DNA of 42,574 nucleotides from Candolleomyces eurysporus. Taxonomy: Eukaryota; Basidiomycota; Agaricomycetes; Agaricales; Psathyrellaceae. The position numbers and the translations under genes were made by a program. The notes below the pieces were generated by a model. That model had not been told where the DNA came from. It saw nothing but the letters and a program-made list of their open reading frames with translations, and searched no databases. The stretch is taken from the NCBI GenBank assembly GCA_027579435.1, contig JANBPK010001255.1, forward strand, positions 1 through 42,574. The letters are read 5' to 3'. Below are positions 1-11,426 of this stretch, in pieces. Positions within the stretch are counted from its first letter, which is position 1. Each line of letters opens with the position of its first letter.

Positions 1-1767
1 GTACCTGTACAAACAATTTTTTATAAGATTTGGTTATAATTGCTANTTTTTAGGTTGATCTCCAAGAAACACCAGGTTCTCACTTTATTGCATCAGCACC
101 CAATCCATCCATCTTATTAACAACCTCAAACATTTTACAGATATTCCATCACAAAACTGAAACACCTTTTGGCCTATCTGGGTTAGACAGAAATAATGCT
201 TGTTCTGCTTTTGTTTTTTTTGATTCTGTGTTGGAAGCCATGGGCATGCCTGAGCTCTGGTCACAAGTTGCACTGTCAGATGTTTGTATACTCTTTTCAA
301 TTTGGCCCATTCAACAAAAGAACACAACCTTGCAAACACAGTGGCTTTATTGTGCAGGACTTTATTATTGTGGAATGTTTCATAAATGGTGCACCTGAGA
401 TGCCAGTAAATGTTCTGGACAGTTGACTTTGAATATTGATTCTATTTGTCTTGGTCCTTATGGAAACTTTCTTTTTTGGCATGGGTATTTTATCCAAAAT
501 GCAAGTTGGCTTCATGGGGAGTTGGGATGCATTGGTGAAAAAGATGGTGTAGATATGGTGATATGCATGTAAATGTATTGAGAATTGTATCTTGGCTGAA
601 AAAACTGGAATTTGGAAAAATTGACAAGGGATTCCTTGATAGTGAGAAACATTAGAAAAATGTATACTGTCAGAACATTGGAGAATACATCAAAGGAGGC
701 ACTCTTAAGAGAATCAGGGAAATAAAGAGTGTGAAAAGTATTCTAGAGGCAAGGAACTGAAGTCCTCAAGTCAGAGTACCAAACTAAAAGACTTTAGGAT
801 GGAAATCTATGGTTTAAATAAGCTACAGATAATCATGTGATGCAATAACAATCAGATAATGATAAGATATAATAAAGGAAAATAAAACACATCAACCCTG
901 CTAGAATGTAGTCACAAAGTCACTTTCTTCTAGCATATTTATGTTCTTGTCTGCAATCAATTCAGATGGCACCAACCCCTCTTTTGGTGTCTCTGTAAGG
1001 TTTTAGGGATAGGTTTTCTGCCTCTTGTTAAGGCAGAATACTGGTGTTTGAGTTCTGGATTTGCTAATGCAGTAAATTAGACGATTGTAGAAATAAAATA
1101 AAAACAAGACTATAGGATGTGCAATAAATCTAAGAAAATGGCAAAGATTTAAAAATCAACTGGCATTAGATGGCTGGAGTTGTCTGAATGCTGTAGCTTG
1201 CATTTCAAGACAAGCTGTTCTTTTTAACAGATGTTGTAGGGCCAGAAAAACAATACAGTCAAGTAGTTTTGGCATGTCTTTTTTATTATAGAGAATACTT
1301 TGAAAAGTACAAAGAATTTTCTGGAAAATTCAGTACATTTTTGGTTCTCTCTTTTTTTTTACTCACCTATTTGGATAGTATGCAGAAGGCTCATTGTAGC
1401 ATAATTAGCAAAGAACAAACATACCTAGCCTGCTCTTCCTCATTGTTATGCCTGTTTTCTTTTCTTCCACAAATTCTGGCTGAGTTCACACTAGTTTCTC
1501 AAGCCCTACAGCTTCAATATTTATTGTCTAGTACACAAGGCAACTGATAGACATTCACTACATTTGGGCCAACCCCACACCTTTATGCAAAAGCATCAGT
1601 GGCAGGCACATTTGTGCAGTGGCCTATCATGCAAGCATTTTTCTGCCCTGTGGTTTGCTTGGCATTTATAGGCAGTAAAGGCAGATTACACTTATAGACA
1701 TTGCATATACTGTCTTTGGTTAAAATAGAGGGGGTAATTGTTGAAATACAAGATGCAGAACACAAAT
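1..1767. other. AT-rich stretch without recognisable gene
   Basis: Short open frames occur on both strands but none carries a recognisable motif. Only one CpG is present. Nothing else could be supported. Confidence 0.6.
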
Positions 1768-1839
1768 CACCAGACATGGGCTTGAATCAAGGACCTTCTC
1801 CACTCCAGATGGATGCTCTAACCACTGAGCTATTCAGTC
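1768..1839 (-). repeat. tRNA-derived (SINE-like) head
   Basis: Read on the minus strand this 72-nt segment has an A box TAGCTCAGTGGTTAGAGCA and a B box GATTCAAGCCC at tRNA spacing, with a perfect 4-bp D stem (GCTC/GAGC). The acceptor and T stems no longer pair well, so it is not a working tRNA gene. The A and B boxes together are the internal Pol III promoter of tRNA genes and of SINEs. I infer the head of a decayed SINE running toward lower coordinates. Confidence 0.5.
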
Positions 1840-2361
1840 TTGTAGGTTCAAACTGCTAATTTGGTAGTATACTCAATCCAAGCTAAGACATGGCTGGAAA
1901 GAACTCTTGCACAATTAGTGGTGCATAGCAAGTACTGTTGTGGCTTATAAGAGAGTGTTGGTAGGCAGAGGTCTAGAGCCATTAGATCAGCAAAGGAGCA
2001 TAATCTAACAATAGTAGCTCATGATGAAGGCCACACTGTCAGGACTGATAGTTAGATGCATTGAGCAGCAGTAAAATTGAGTAAAAAGGCTGACATATGC
2101 ATTGTTATGACTGCCATGCCACTGTTGGTGCAGTCAAAGGTACAGCACTTTTTCTTTACTTTCTTTACATGAGTAATATTTAAAGAGCTGAAGTGGTGTC
2201 TTCAGGAATTTTATCTTTAGCTTTGACAGCAGCTTGTTCACCTNTTGTTGAACAGTTCTTTTCTGACCATAACAAAGATCACTTATTGTCATTTTTCCTA
2301 AAACAACTGACTGCCTTACAGGCTTTTGGATGATGAAAGTGACTTTTCTCAAACAATTTTT

Positions 2362-2488
2362 GGAAGATATGCACTATACACCAGTGTCTTTCTCCTAAAA
2401 CTCAAGACTTACTGACAGTACTGGGAATTCTACTTTGACAGAAAGCTGATGTTCCAAGAGCACATNTGCTACTACACCACAAAGATCC
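2362..2488 (-). repeat. SINE-like 127-bp repeat, copy 1
   Basis: The minus strand of this segment matches the plus strand of 9471-9597 along its whole 127-bp length. Shared blocks include GTGGTGTAGT near the head, GCTTTCTGTCAAA in the middle, GTCTTGAG, and CACTGGTGTAT near the tail. The head resembles the D-arm of a valine-type tRNA, so a tRNA-related SINE is the best guess. Both copies lack CpG. Confidence 0.6.
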
Positions 2489-3799
2489 TCACCACTGTCA
2501 TAGCAATGAGGATGCTNGGAAACTCAACAAGAGGGCTGTCCCCCAGCACGTCTTGATTTTTGACCAATACCTTTCTATATGGGAAACTACTGTCCTTACC
2601 ATTATCCTTGTTCCAACTGTCCTTTTAGAAACTTGTTAACCCCTTTAAAGCTGATACACTGACTGGTAGTGCATGGTGTCTAAGCCTGCACCAAAAGCAT
2701 CTGGAGCACCTTCCTTCAAGGCCTCCAATAAGGGTGGCATGACTCACAAGTACTTGGCCCCCTCCCTCCACAACAATGACAGCAACAGCTTTTTTCTGGA
2801 TGAAGGGTTGACACCTCAGCCTCAACAGTGCCCATCCAGGCCATTAGTGAGGCTGCAATTGGTTGTGTGTACACAGTACACCTCTTACCTGCACACCACA
2901 GACAAGAACGACCTGCTCAGCAGTGACAAGACCCACACACTTCACACCTTCAGCAGCCATTGGGTGGTGCTTCTCCCTCTCTCACAGCTGCTGCTGCACA
3001 ATGGGGACATGCCCAAGACCCTGAGTAGACCAACAGGGCACACCCCTTCCCAGGACACTGGGGTATGGATAATGTGTCTATGTCAGAAGACCACTTGGGC
3101 CTTCCATCTTGTGAATTAACTGCTGCCCTGAGCTATGCACCTAAAGTGAGTGAGGGCACTCATGGTGCAGCAGCTCCACCAGCAAGANGCCTGGAGTCAT
3201 ACACACTGTCTGGCATTGCTGATGCATAAGCATTACTGTTCAATGGTTCAGTACATCCACCCTCTTAAGNAGGACAACACTCAGGCCTGGGACAGTATAC
3301 ATTCCATGCAGATTAGTATCAACAGTATGGCTGCAAACATTAAGCAGACTGACTGGGCTTATGCCATTGCCATAGGCAACGAGGAGGATGGTGACCAGGC
3401 TGTCCAACATTCCTTTTGCCTCTCCAAATCCTGCAAGGGCAAGGAACATGTTCCCCCTTCACCTCAGCTCTCCCTGTCATTCCCAATGGTAGATGACCTG
3501 GAGATGGGCAGTCTGGAATATGGTAGCCATACACCATCACTCCAATAGTAAGAGCTACATCAACAGCACAGGAAGACAGACAAGGTTAAGGCCTGTCTGT
3601 CCTCTTCTGGCTGTCTGACTGTGCCCACTNGTCCTGTCCCAGCAAGTGAGTCCGCTGCCTGGACCTTCTAGGACACACCCAGATGCATTGAAGCAAGGGG
3701 AAGAAAGAGTCCTGCCCCTGCACCAATCCAAGCTGCTACATATACAGCCACAGTGAGCTGGGTGCCAAGTGTGCCATGNGCAAAGACAGTCAACCTGGT
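2489..3799. other. Repeat-block stretch with unrecognised open frames
   Basis: Plus-strand open frames of 148 and 132 codons (2673-3119 and 3150-3548) lie in series but contain ambiguous bases and no motif I recognise. They may be parts of one decayed element protein. CpG remains very rare (for example 2549 and about 2908). Confidence 0.35.
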
Positions 3800-4160
3800 T
3801 CAGTTAGCCAGGGCAGCCCCCGGCGAGAGCCTATACTCTTGACCAGCAATTTGTGTGGGGCATCAATGATGGTGGTCACAAGGCCCATTGGTCCACGACT
3901 GTCAAGAAAATACGAACTGAAACTGCACTTCTTGCAGAACTGCTTCAGCTGCGCCTTAACCATCCCAGCATTCCTTTCAGTGCTGATTGGGATGCAGTCA
4001 CCCAGGTGCTTCCACGCCCAGTAGTAGCTTGGATGGCACATGCCATTGGATGCATACTGAAACATGGAGCAGACGATTTCCATGTGCCTTGAGTTGCTGA
4101 AACTCATTGTGTGTTTCACAAAGTTGACTTTAATGCATTCCAAAGCAAGGTCAATCCGAC
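3800..4160 (+). pseudogene. Decayed coding remnant of unknown family with retained CpG
   Basis: A plus-strand frame of about 100 codons reads through 3820-4160 with a protein-like composition, including LNHPSIPFSADWDAV and LPRPVVAWMAHAIGC. About eight CpGs survive here, far more than in the flanks. The stop at 4090-4092 is TGA where one C-to-T change from CGA would explain it; past it the frame stays open with sensible residues (VAETHCVFHKVDF). I do not recognise the family. It could be part of a transposon protein or a captured gene piece. No start or complete gene is visible. Confidence 0.4.
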
Positions 4161-4221
4161 AAGAGTGATACTTCTTTTATTCATGCCAGTTGTACTTAGA
4201 AGGCAAAAAAAAAGGGTTGGG

Positions 4222-5676
4222 AGGTATGCACACTAAAGGAACACTTGCCTTGACATTCACTAAGTGAAAGGTGTAACATCATTCTGTGGCTTTAAAGAAG
4301 TGATGGCAAATTCATTAAGTCATTTAAACATGACAGCTGCTGGATTCAGAAGTATGAGCAACTCAGTTGAAAGCTTTTGAAAAGCCAACCCAATTTGTGA
4401 ACCAACACAAAATAAGGATGAAAACCTAGGGACAGCTTTGGAGCTTAAGATAGGTATCGGAGTTGCAAGCCAAACTTGGTAAAGAAATGCATATGGAGTG
4501 CAGAGAAATACAGAGTATCTAGAAGTGAGGCAATAGCACAAGAAGGGTTTGGAAGTGATGCCCAGTAAACTGGATAGATGGAAAGAGAACCAGGAGCAAA
4601 GGTACCCACCTTCTAACCTATTCCAAACTATCTGGGCATGTGGAGATGGTGGCTTGCTGCTTTAGCAGTGGTTCCAAATGAGTCTTGGTGCAATTTTAAG
4701 AGAGTCAAGACCTTGTTCTGGAGCCTGGGTACTCTCATATGATTATCTATTTTTAGACTTGCTGGTTTCATGTGTTTATATTTCTGTTTGTTTTTTGTAT
4801 GTTAGACAGCATTTCTCACACAGATGTGCAAGTCCTGGTNCTGCACAGTTGCATGTACATAGAGTATGAGTAGACATACCATAATCTACTTTGAATTGAC
4901 TATGGGTGGTGATGCTAGGAATGTTGTGCTACTGACTTGGCTTGTATGCAGGTTGCTTCAAAGTTTTATTCATACTAAAATACACAGTTTATATACTACT
5001 CAAATNTGTGACAGTCACATCACTATTGTCANCTAGCAGTCTGTGCACTTTGGTTGACTGAGCCTATAACACATATGCTGACTGATGCTAAACCTAGACT
5101 ACTCTAAACTTACTAATAATAGAGCTACTTGTGTAATACTAATTACTTAGAGGTTTACTTGATAAGCGCTGAAACAGGCACCTATTTCACATAATTATAT
5201 ATAAGTTCAACATTGTGTGCTTGCTGAACTTATTTACAGTATTTAATCTTGGACTCTAAGTAACTAAATCTGCATAGTGGGTAGTTAGCATTGTATTGGC
5301 ATCCAGGTCTGTGTTACCCACCAAATCTATGAGAGCCTTTCTGTTATCTATTGTGCATTTTAGTTCAAAAGTTGTTCAGAGGCTGTATTCTCATTGTGTT
5401 GACCAAGTTATNTTGCGTTGAGACTGTGTTCTCACTTCTGAAGCTAAAGTTGTTCATTGTTGAGTCTGTTGCCTGCAAAGTTTAGCTTCTGAAGCAATAA
5501 CATTGAATTTGGTTGAGCCTTAGCTCCCCCCTCAAACTTGTGATTGCAAAGTTTATGTTCCAAAGCCTTAGTCTTGCAAGACATAGAGCTTTTTGCTATA
5601 CCCTTGCCTGCTGCTTATCTTTCAAAGATACTTGGTGTGTTGATTTGTGCGTGTGTTGGTGTTAGAGTTTGGTTCT
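4222..5676. repeat. Interspersed repeat family, copy A
   Basis: This segment aligns, with many transition differences, to 11427-13525. Common landmarks are AGGTATGCACACTAAAGG at the left end, CTACAGTATTTAATCTTGGA-like sequence in the middle, and GTTAGAGTTTGGTTCT at the right end. A solo LTR (4800-5212) interrupts it. A minus-strand frame of 73 codons is open in both copies but differs at about 22 residues, which suggests chance openness. The class of the repeat is not known to me. Confidence 0.7.
4800..5212 (-). mobile_element. Solo LTR, old copy
   Basis: The 413-bp element begins TGTTAGACAGC and ends AAGTTCAACA, so it has TGTT/AACA ends. It is flanked by TTGTA (4795-4799) and TTGTG (5213-5217), a 5-bp target-site duplication with one change. 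Its reverse complement aligns along its length with the LTR at 12790-13218, including the TATA box (GTATATAAACTGTGTA) and an AATAAA signal. The uninterrupted site is seen in the other repeat copy near 12000. Only one CpG (AGCGCT) remains. No internal retrotransposon sequence lies beside it, so it is a solo LTR. Confidence 0.85.
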
Positions 5677-6570
5677 CACTCTNCTGACTNTTTCTTTCTC
5701 TTAGCTGTGGACAGACTGACTGAGCTTTGGGTTAATGACCACATAAGCTTTAGTTGTGCTTTCTGGTTTTCCATACAGGTTCATGAACTTTGGATTAGTT
5801 GTCCAAGATCGGTCATTGCTTCTGTTCCTTCCAATTTGGGTCACTTCAACACTTATTGACTTAGCAAATCGCTCATCAATTCTTGAAGCCACCGGCTGCT
5901 TCATGAAGACTTCTGCTTACTGAGTGTCAGGGTGAATTCTCTTGTAATGTGCACAACTCCCTCTAGCACTGTACCTTGCCANGTCAGGCATGCTAGTTAG
6001 ACTTTGAATAGTATTACTGCATTTCAGATGCATTTGCGAGACCTTTGTGAACTTAAAATGTCATCACAGAACTGTCTTACTCAATGTTCTTTTGTTCTCT
6101 AGAGCGTCTGCTTAGTTGACAATCAGAGATAACTCTAACTCTTAGATTTCCTTCCTTCAAGAAGATCTCTTTTATTGTCAAAGTTGGTTTGTGAACTTCA
6201 CAAATAGATTTGCGAATTTTAAAGGGTGTCTATNCAGACGGCGTATCACTGTATGAAAGCTCNCTTCACCTATATCAGATTCAGAGGTCTGCCTCTGAAT
6301 GGTCTTTTTCTTTGGCTTTGCAGAAACTCAACNAGTAGATAAATACTCGTTGATTGAATATAAAATTGATTCAATCAAATTCCAAGTGTTTCTTCTAGTA
6401 CCTTGAGGTCTTTCCAATGTTAACCATGCTTCTTTCTCTTTTCAAGCTGCATCTTTAGCTAAGTAATCAGCTGGAGTAGAACCTGGCCTCACAAAGTAGG
6501 ATATCTTGTTTGAGTTTGTAAACCTAGTCCACGCAGTGGCAGACCAAAATAGAAACCCTTGCTTTAATCA
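5677..6570 (-). pseudogene. Decayed minus-strand coding remnant, family unknown
   Basis: The minus strand shows protein-like reading frames broken by stops and shifts. One segment at about 6460-6500 reads SYFVRPGSTPADYLAKDAA, and a later one at 5701-5904 is open for 67 codons (containing GRNRSNDRSWTTNPKFMNLY). Composition is more protein-like than on the plus strand. I infer a dead transposon polyprotein or captured gene, but no domain could be named. Confidence 0.3.
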
Positions 6571-8120
6571 AGAGAGATGAATATGCAATTCACCCCCCTC
6601 ATGGTGGGCTCCAAATGAAGTGATCATGAACAGCGAGATGACTAACTACACACACACACAACCCTACACTTAACACCAACTCAAAGTCAAGCTGTGTGAA
6701 ATAAGTAGTATGTGTAGACCTTTTGTAGTCACGCCACACCAAAAACAGGGGTGCAAGTATGGGGGGTAGTGTAGATTATTAAGAATAGACAAATTCTTCT
6801 CTCTTGTGCACATTTATTCCAAGTAATCAAGGGTACTCAATTGTCATGCAGTCAACCCATAAGGTTGTATCTTTATAGCTTTGGTCTTTCCTTTAACTTA
6901 ATATCACACTGTGCAAGATAGAAGTCACAAATCCAGTTGATTGCAAACANAAAGTAACACAAATAAAACAGCAGTAATTCTCTGAGAAAAACTATGCTAC
7001 AANAGTCTGCTGTATATATACTATCTGGAGCTGCACAGTCACCGGAGCTTGGTAAATAGGTGTACATGAGATTTATAAATGCAAGAGTCCAGGCCCCAGC
7101 TAGAGAAAGAGATAAAGAGATAAAAAGAGGGTATTAGATACGCCAAGATGCCACCATGCCACTCCTGCACTTGCAAAGTGACTATTGATAGATTTTTTTT
7201 TTGCCTTTTCTGGTTTACCAAATGGAATGCCAAAGTTGATCAAGGGTGGTTGGTCTATGGTTATACCAACCACCACCTTGGTGTGCCTTTGCTCAAGCTG
7301 CCTGAGGAGGAGTCAGACCTTTGTCAATTGAATATGGTTATCTTGGCAGCTCCCTTGTGACCGCTTTCTGGGTTATCTCTTTCCATGAATGACCTTCCTT
7401 TCAGAGTACTTTGAGCTCCTTTCTTGTGCCACGCCAGCCATCAAGCCATTTGATATGCTGAAACCTTGCACATCTCTTTAGGTGCTTAGAGACATATCCC
7501 ACTGCTCTAGCACTGAATATACTTGATTAATGTGAGGCCACACCAGAAGGCAGGTACCTTTAGTGCCTAGGAAACCACCTCTATTACCTAGTAGTGAAAC
7601 TAAGCTGTTCTGCTACAGGTTAGGCTGTTTGATCTGAAGCAGCACCAACCAGCTAACATACTAAACCCTAATCTTGGGTATATGGCAGGCACGCCTCTAA
7701 GTCAGCAGTCCTTGAGTAAACTCNAACTCTCATGAACCCAAGAGTAACNCACTCTTTCATTATCCTTCACACTGCACAAGTTATCTTAGTACTGAAATGG
7801 TTTTNTAGTGCAGAGATTATATAGACACAACCATTAATTGAATTGTGAGTGATTTATTCAATAAACAGGTATTTATTTGCAAAAAAGTGAACACANTTGT
7901 ATCACCAGCCACACTCAGGATCAACAATGTGGTGGCTCCTTCAGCACAGCCTCTCCAAAGACAGGGTGCCTTCATTGAGAGAAGCCATCCCAACATNTAT
8001 TGGGATTCACAATGGGGTCTGAACCCAGCACAAGATGGTAAACTGAGCCCAACTGAGCCCATTGTGCAGCAAGTGCTAATATGCCTGAGATATGACTAGT
8101 TTCATAATCAAAAATAAGAG
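6571..8120. other. Repeat-block stretch, no gene recognised
   Basis: A short CA microsatellite sits at about 6648-6661. Small open frames lack motifs. The 7850-8120 part may be the body of the SINE whose tRNA-like head is at 8121-8192, because it continues directly from it on the minus strand. Confidence 0.4.
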
Positions 8121-8192
8121 CTGCTCCAGCAGGATTTGAACCTGCAACCTCTACACTATGGCTGTGTTGCTCTACCACTGAGCTATGGTGCC
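8121..8192 (-). repeat. tRNA-derived SINE head (tRNA-like, non-functional)
   Basis: The 72-nt minus-strand segment folds like a tRNA. It has a perfect D stem (GCTC/GAGC), a perfect 5-bp T stem (GCAGG/CCTGC) and a consensus B box GGTTCAAATCC. The acceptor stem has two mismatches of seven, and the anticodon stem has two mismatches of five. The anticodon loop has C instead of U at position 33. These defects argue against a working tRNA. The sequence continues without a terminator into a longer body, so a SINE head is the better reading. Confidence 0.6.
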
Positions 8193-9470
8193 TGTAGTTG
8201 TGTGCCTCTNGTACCTAGGTCTTAGGCCCCTTTCTGGGTGATGCCTAGATGGATGTACCAGTGCTCATTATCAACCACCCATCAGCACGTGCTACCCAGC
8301 CTCTGACTCTAGTACTGGACCCAGCACAGGCACCCATGCAACATTCAACATGCATTGCATAGCAAGCATCCACCCTACAGCCAGTTCTAGCATTACAAGC
8401 AACNGCTGTTGTCCCATTAGCAGNACAATGTCTACCTGCACCCACTNCTTTGCCTGCATTTCAATGGCCAGCAGCTGATGTGTATCTACAAGTGCCCACC
8501 CCACACCTACCTGCACCATTTTCTCCCAACCATGGTGCTCCTTTGGCAATCCAACCTGACCTCTCAGCCAACAATAGTGGTATCAACCAAAAAAAAATGC
8601 AGCTTCAGGCTCTGTTGACAACACTGTCTCAGGTGCTACACACAGTAACACTGCAGATGTTGTAAAAGGTGGTGGGTGGCAAGATGGGCAGAATAAAACT
8701 GGCCAGGCTGTGATAAGAAAGTCAACTTGACTCACAGCTGCAGATTGACATACCTCAAATAGCCCCACCACAGACAACATATAGACAGCATTTTGGACAC
8801 CATTGATNTTTCTATTTTGCACAACATGTATATAGTATCTTAAAGCATTGAGCATTGACAATTCTTGGCATAACCAATGAGAATGAGAAGCAGGAAAAAG
8901 GAAAGGCTTACTGATGGCCTTGAGAGTGATGTATACCCATTCCAATGGCAGTTCAATGGAAATCAGTCCAGTTCAACAATCATTTCAATGGCAAACTAAT
9001 GAATCAATCATTGATTGCAATGGGAAGGTTGGCATGGTTCATTAGAATGCAAACCAATGTGTTTGATTACAAAAATGGAAGTTGTGACATTACACTAAGA
9101 ATGCCCTTTTGAGATGCTCCTCTTTCATTAGTAATCTTAACAGATGTGTGTCCAATAAAGATGCTGTGCAAAACACAGCTTTTTGCAAGAGCTTGTGTAT
9201 ATGCAGCCTAATGGGTAGGAGGCCTGCTAAGCTCCTCACCCCACCNGTCAAGAAAGTGCAGAATACATCTGTGATTCAGCATGCAGCTTTCCATTGTATG
9301 GACATTAGAGTTTTGAGTACACCCATTGTTTTGGNACCTTCAAAATACCACAGCCTGTGGCCATATGTGGCAATTGGAACCATGTGCACCTTGTACAAAA
9401 TGCATTTGTTTTAGGGTGATAGTCCTCTTGTGGAGTTCTCCAGCATCCTCATTACTATAACAGTGATAAN
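8193..9470. other. Repeat-block stretch, no gene recognised
   Basis: Open frames on both strands (for example 8583-8945 minus and 9109-9414 plus) contain ambiguous bases and no recognisable motif. Around 8940-9060 the hexamer CAATGG recurs several times and a near-palindrome AATCAATCATTGATT occurs, with no clear meaning. Confidence 0.35.
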
Positions 9471-9597
9471 GGTTTATGTGGTGTAGTGGTGAACATGCTC
9501 TTAAAACATGAGCTTTCTGTCAAAATAGAACCCTAAATACTGCCAGTAGGTCTTGAGCTTTAAGGGGGTGTCACTGGTGTATGGTGCATATCTAAGG
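9471..9597 (+). repeat. SINE-like 127-bp repeat, copy 2
   Basis: This is the plus-strand copy of the repeat at 2362-2488. The head GGTTTATGTGGTGTAGTGGT resembles the 5' part of a fungal valine tRNA. The T-arm region is still visible as TTTCTGTCAAAATAGAA. It ends just before the reverse transcriptase remnant. Confidence 0.6.
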
Positions 9598-10155
9598 TCC
9601 AGAGACTNGTCAAAGCCAATTCTGGNTTTATAAAATAAAACAGTTTGGTCTTGTCATACTCAAGTGCAAGTTCTGACTTTGTGAAAAGGGCAAATACAAT
9701 GCTGTATGCATGTTAAAGCATGACACAGTTTGTATCTATCTTAAGAGATTGCACAATAATGTCTCCATCATCCACATATGAGATGAAGGTGTATCCCAGG
9801 CCTGCACCTTTGTTCTGAATATCTTCATGATCAGCACTGAGAAGAGAGCTGATCCTTGTCCTGTTCCTACATGGGCTCTCTGCAGGTCAGACATGTCTGG
9901 GTTCCATGCATACATTGTGAACTTGTCCANTGGATACAATCCAAGAAAGCCATAACCTTGTGGTTGAAACTTCTCTAAAACTGCCAGCAAAAACTAGTGA
10001 TTGATCAAGGAGAAAAACTGAGTGATGTCAAATGCAACAATGCTTGTCTGTAGTTTCTGGGCCCACTCTGACCATACCAGGCGCACAAGAAACAGCCAAA
10101 CATTTTCTGTGTCCACCCATCTGGTTGGGATCAACAGGATTGTATGTTACGCCTT
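9590..10155 (-). pseudogene. Dead LINE (non-LTR) reverse transcriptase fragment
   Basis: On the minus strand the classical reverse transcriptase blocks appear in the right order. They are NPVDPNQMGG (about 10125), SIVAFDITQFFSLINH (about 10000-10045), LAVLEKF, YAWN, VGTGQGSALFSVL (about 9840-9875), the catalytic box SYVDDGDIIVQSL (9742-9783) and EYDKTKLFYF (about 9640). This order and wording match fungal LINE reverse transcriptases, which act by target-primed reverse transcription. The blocks lie in different frames and stops interrupt them (for example after LINH and after CVML), so the gene is dead. Another repeat cuts its 5' side near 10155. Confidence 0.8.
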
Positions 10156-10159
10156 CTTT

Positions 10160-10360
10160 TCTCTTAGTAACACTAGGACTGCAAATGATGACCACAGTTG
10201 GGTGCTTTGTAATACCCAACTGCACCTTTAGCAACTTAGGAATGCAGATTACCAACAGACAACTTAGGATTACTTAGCAGGACTGTGTAATTACCAATGA
10301 GTGCCTCACTCAGCATGGTCCACAGCATGATAATACTAGTAGTATATAGGTAACATGAGC
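10160..10360 (+). repeat. Unclassified repeat, copy 1
   Basis: It shares CTCTTAGTAACACTAGGACTG, AATGATGACC and a later ACTTAGCAGGACTGTGTAAT-like block with 12467-12670. It abuts the LINE fragment, which it appears to truncate. Confidence 0.5.
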
Positions 10361-11426
10361 TGGNTGGTAACTCCCNAGCTTGTTCTCAAGAATCTACTCT
10401 CTTGACTACTTGTATAAAATCTCCTCTCCTCTCTTGTGCTGATGCAGCTCTGTTATGGCTAGTTTGATCTAGTTGTAGTTACAACTTTGGTGTATTCTGA
10501 TGAATACACAAAATTATTGGGTTGTTTTGGTATTCAGGCATTCAATTGAAAGAGAAAGAAATAGCTGAAATTTCTTAAATGCTTACTACTCAGTGAATTC
10601 TAGTCAGTGTGTTGCTTTGACTATAATTCAAGTCTTTGCAGTGCTAGGCTATGCAAAGATCTCGGCAGGTAAGGATGAATGAAAAGCAGCTGTTTATTGC
10701 AAAAGTTCATAATTTCTATATATACAAGTTCAAGATTCTAATTCTACTGGCTTCAGGAATCTAAGAGAGTTAACAAGTGCTTAATAGATCAAGGAGGAAA
10801 GCTCCTGAAATTGAAAGAAGCTAAATGGTGATTCGTGCATGAGTGAGTTTTGATGCAGTGCTCTGGGATTGGTTCTGCATCAGTTTTGATCACACCCGAG
10901 TCCAGTTGCATGTTAGTTAACTTTACAACACAAGGTATTCAAAAACANTCCTTGAGAACATGAAGAAACTATTCTTAAGGCTTTGTTTGTAGCTATAGAG
11001 CTAAAAGAGTAATTGAAAGTGAATATTGAATGATACTTGAAACAATGAGTCTGTTAGGAAAAATAAGAAAATCAGTTAAGCAAAAAGCAAAAAATGTGAT
11101 ATCTGTAACAGGCTNTTGCTGGCAGACCCTCAGAAAAATTGCAAAATAATAGAACTTTTCTTTGGAAGTGCTTCTGAATTAAAATACAAACAGCAATAAC
11201 AATGCAGAGAGTATAGCATGTTCTCAGAACGTTGCAAAACAAAGAGTCAAAGCAATTCCTGGCTTCTGACTTAGCAACCTTTAGGGATCTGGCTTAGCAA
11301 CCCAAGTACAATGGTTTGGCAGTGGTGCTTTGTNTTAGGAAGGCCTTGAAAACATATCCAAAGGGTAGAGAAACAATTCANAACCACCTCTGTGTGCCTG
11401 ACCTAGTGAGGGATGGTGTAGAAAGA
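10361..11426. other. Repeat-block stretch, nothing identified
   Basis: AT-rich sequence with few CpGs and no open frame of note. No repeat pair involving it could be recognised by eye. Confidence 0.4.

Noticed and set aside
8121..8192. Functional tRNA gene
   Set aside because: Mismatches in the acceptor and anticodon stems and no U33; the sequence runs on into a longer body.
8940..9060. Recurring CAATGG and a near-palindrome
   Set aside because: Irregular spacing and no unit structure; not CRISPR-like and not a convincing tandem repeat.
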